Of a stretch of DNA of 6,642 nt, positions 6,418 through 6,642 are shown in pieces. Source of the DNA: an uncultured Parabacteroides sp. (GTDB taxonomy: Bacteria; Bacteroidota; Bacteroidia; Bacteroidales; Tannerellaceae); NCBI GenBank assembly GCA_947074335.1, contig CAMTPG010000152.1, forward strand, positions 1 to 6,642. The letters are read 5' to 3'. The notes beneath the pieces were generated by a model. The model was not told where the DNA came from, ran no database searches, and saw only the letters and a program-made list of their open reading frames with translations. The translations under genes were made by a program, and so were the position numbers. Numbering within the stretch: the first letter of the stretch is position 1; each line of letters begins with the position of its first letter.

Positions 6418-6642
6418 CCGGGTATCGAATAAAATGACTGTTTGCTACAATACATTTAAGCTTTCGGATTTATCCGGAATTTATAGAATTCTTCGCAAAA
6501 AAAATGAATGGTTAAATCTGAGCGGATATTGTAAGCAAATACACAAGAAGCTGAAATCGCAGATCTGCTGTTTAGTATTGAAATAATAAATCCGGAAACA
6601 ATTGCCGCCATCTCTCTGCTGCATTGGGCAGCTAAACCGAGC
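6418..6642 (+). other. Right-hand tail: no convincing gene, two short uncertain frames
   Basis: The 225 bases after the serine hydrolase hold no recognisable gene start. A 50-codon frame runs from ATG at 6434 to TAA at 6584-6586 (begins MTVCYNTFKLSDLSG), with no known motif. A second plus-strand frame is open from 6535 through the right edge, has no ATG, and reads EAEIADLLFSIEIINPETIA then AISLLHWAAKPS, which looks protein-like. The second could be the remnant of a frameshifted gene or a gene with an unusual start, or may be chance. The eight-A run at 6497-6504 does not by itself restore one continuous frame, because both other frames hit stops just after it. Confidence 0.3.
6462..6479 (+). 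terminator. Weak candidate terminator after the serine hydrolase gene
   Basis: TTTCGGA-TTTA-TCCGGAA can fold into a 7-bp stem (one G-U pair) with a four-base loop, followed by the A/T-rich TTTATAG. It begins 45 nt after the stop codon. There is no proper T-tract, so support is weak; if real, it argues against the short frame at 6434-6586. Confidence 0.3.

Overview
The window looks like chromosomal DNA of a Bacteroidota bacterium, probably of the order Bacteroidales. The clues are protein types (a long citrate synthase of the Bacteroidota kind, a 555-residue formate-tetrahydrofolate ligase, small lipoproteins), A-rich leaders without Shine-Dalgarno sequences, and exact matches to the Bacteroidota -7 promoter box TAnnTTTG ahead of several genes. 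GC content is moderate and codon use looks uniform. I see no mobile element, CRISPR array, phage gene, rRNA or tRNA. A genus cannot be named from this sequence alone.

Layout, left to right: (1) the first 367 codons of a leftward citrate synthase gene (gltA), cut by the left edge; (2) a leftward gene for a 225-residue beta-rich lipoprotein of unknown function; (3) a divergent promoter region (1894-2052) with a perfect 15-bp palindrome lying between the -33 and -7 boxes of the next gene; (4) rightward fhs, formate-tetrahydrofolate ligase; (5) a 232-bp convergent intergenic region (3721-3952) with two back-to-back terminators and three palindromes spaced exactly 22 bp apart; (6) a leftward pair, a 118-residue lipoprotein followed 35 bp later by a secreted alpha/beta-hydrolase esterase; (7) a second divergent promoter region (5155-5301); (8) a rightward secreted serine hydrolase of the beta-lactamase/class C family; (9) a 225-bp right-hand tail with only short, uncertain reading frames.

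Two themes appear. The left half holds core metabolism: citrate synthase for the TCA cycle, and Fhs, which activates formate to 10-formyl-tetrahydrofolate for purine and fMet synthesis. The right half holds envelope functions: two predicted exported hydrolases and a small lipoprotein, arranged divergently. There is no clear evidence of a novel multi-gene system. The most unusual material is non-coding: the palindrome inside the fhs promoter, and the 22-bp triple palindrome whose last two copies form the likely fhs terminator while each convergent gene's terminator lies inside the other's transcript.
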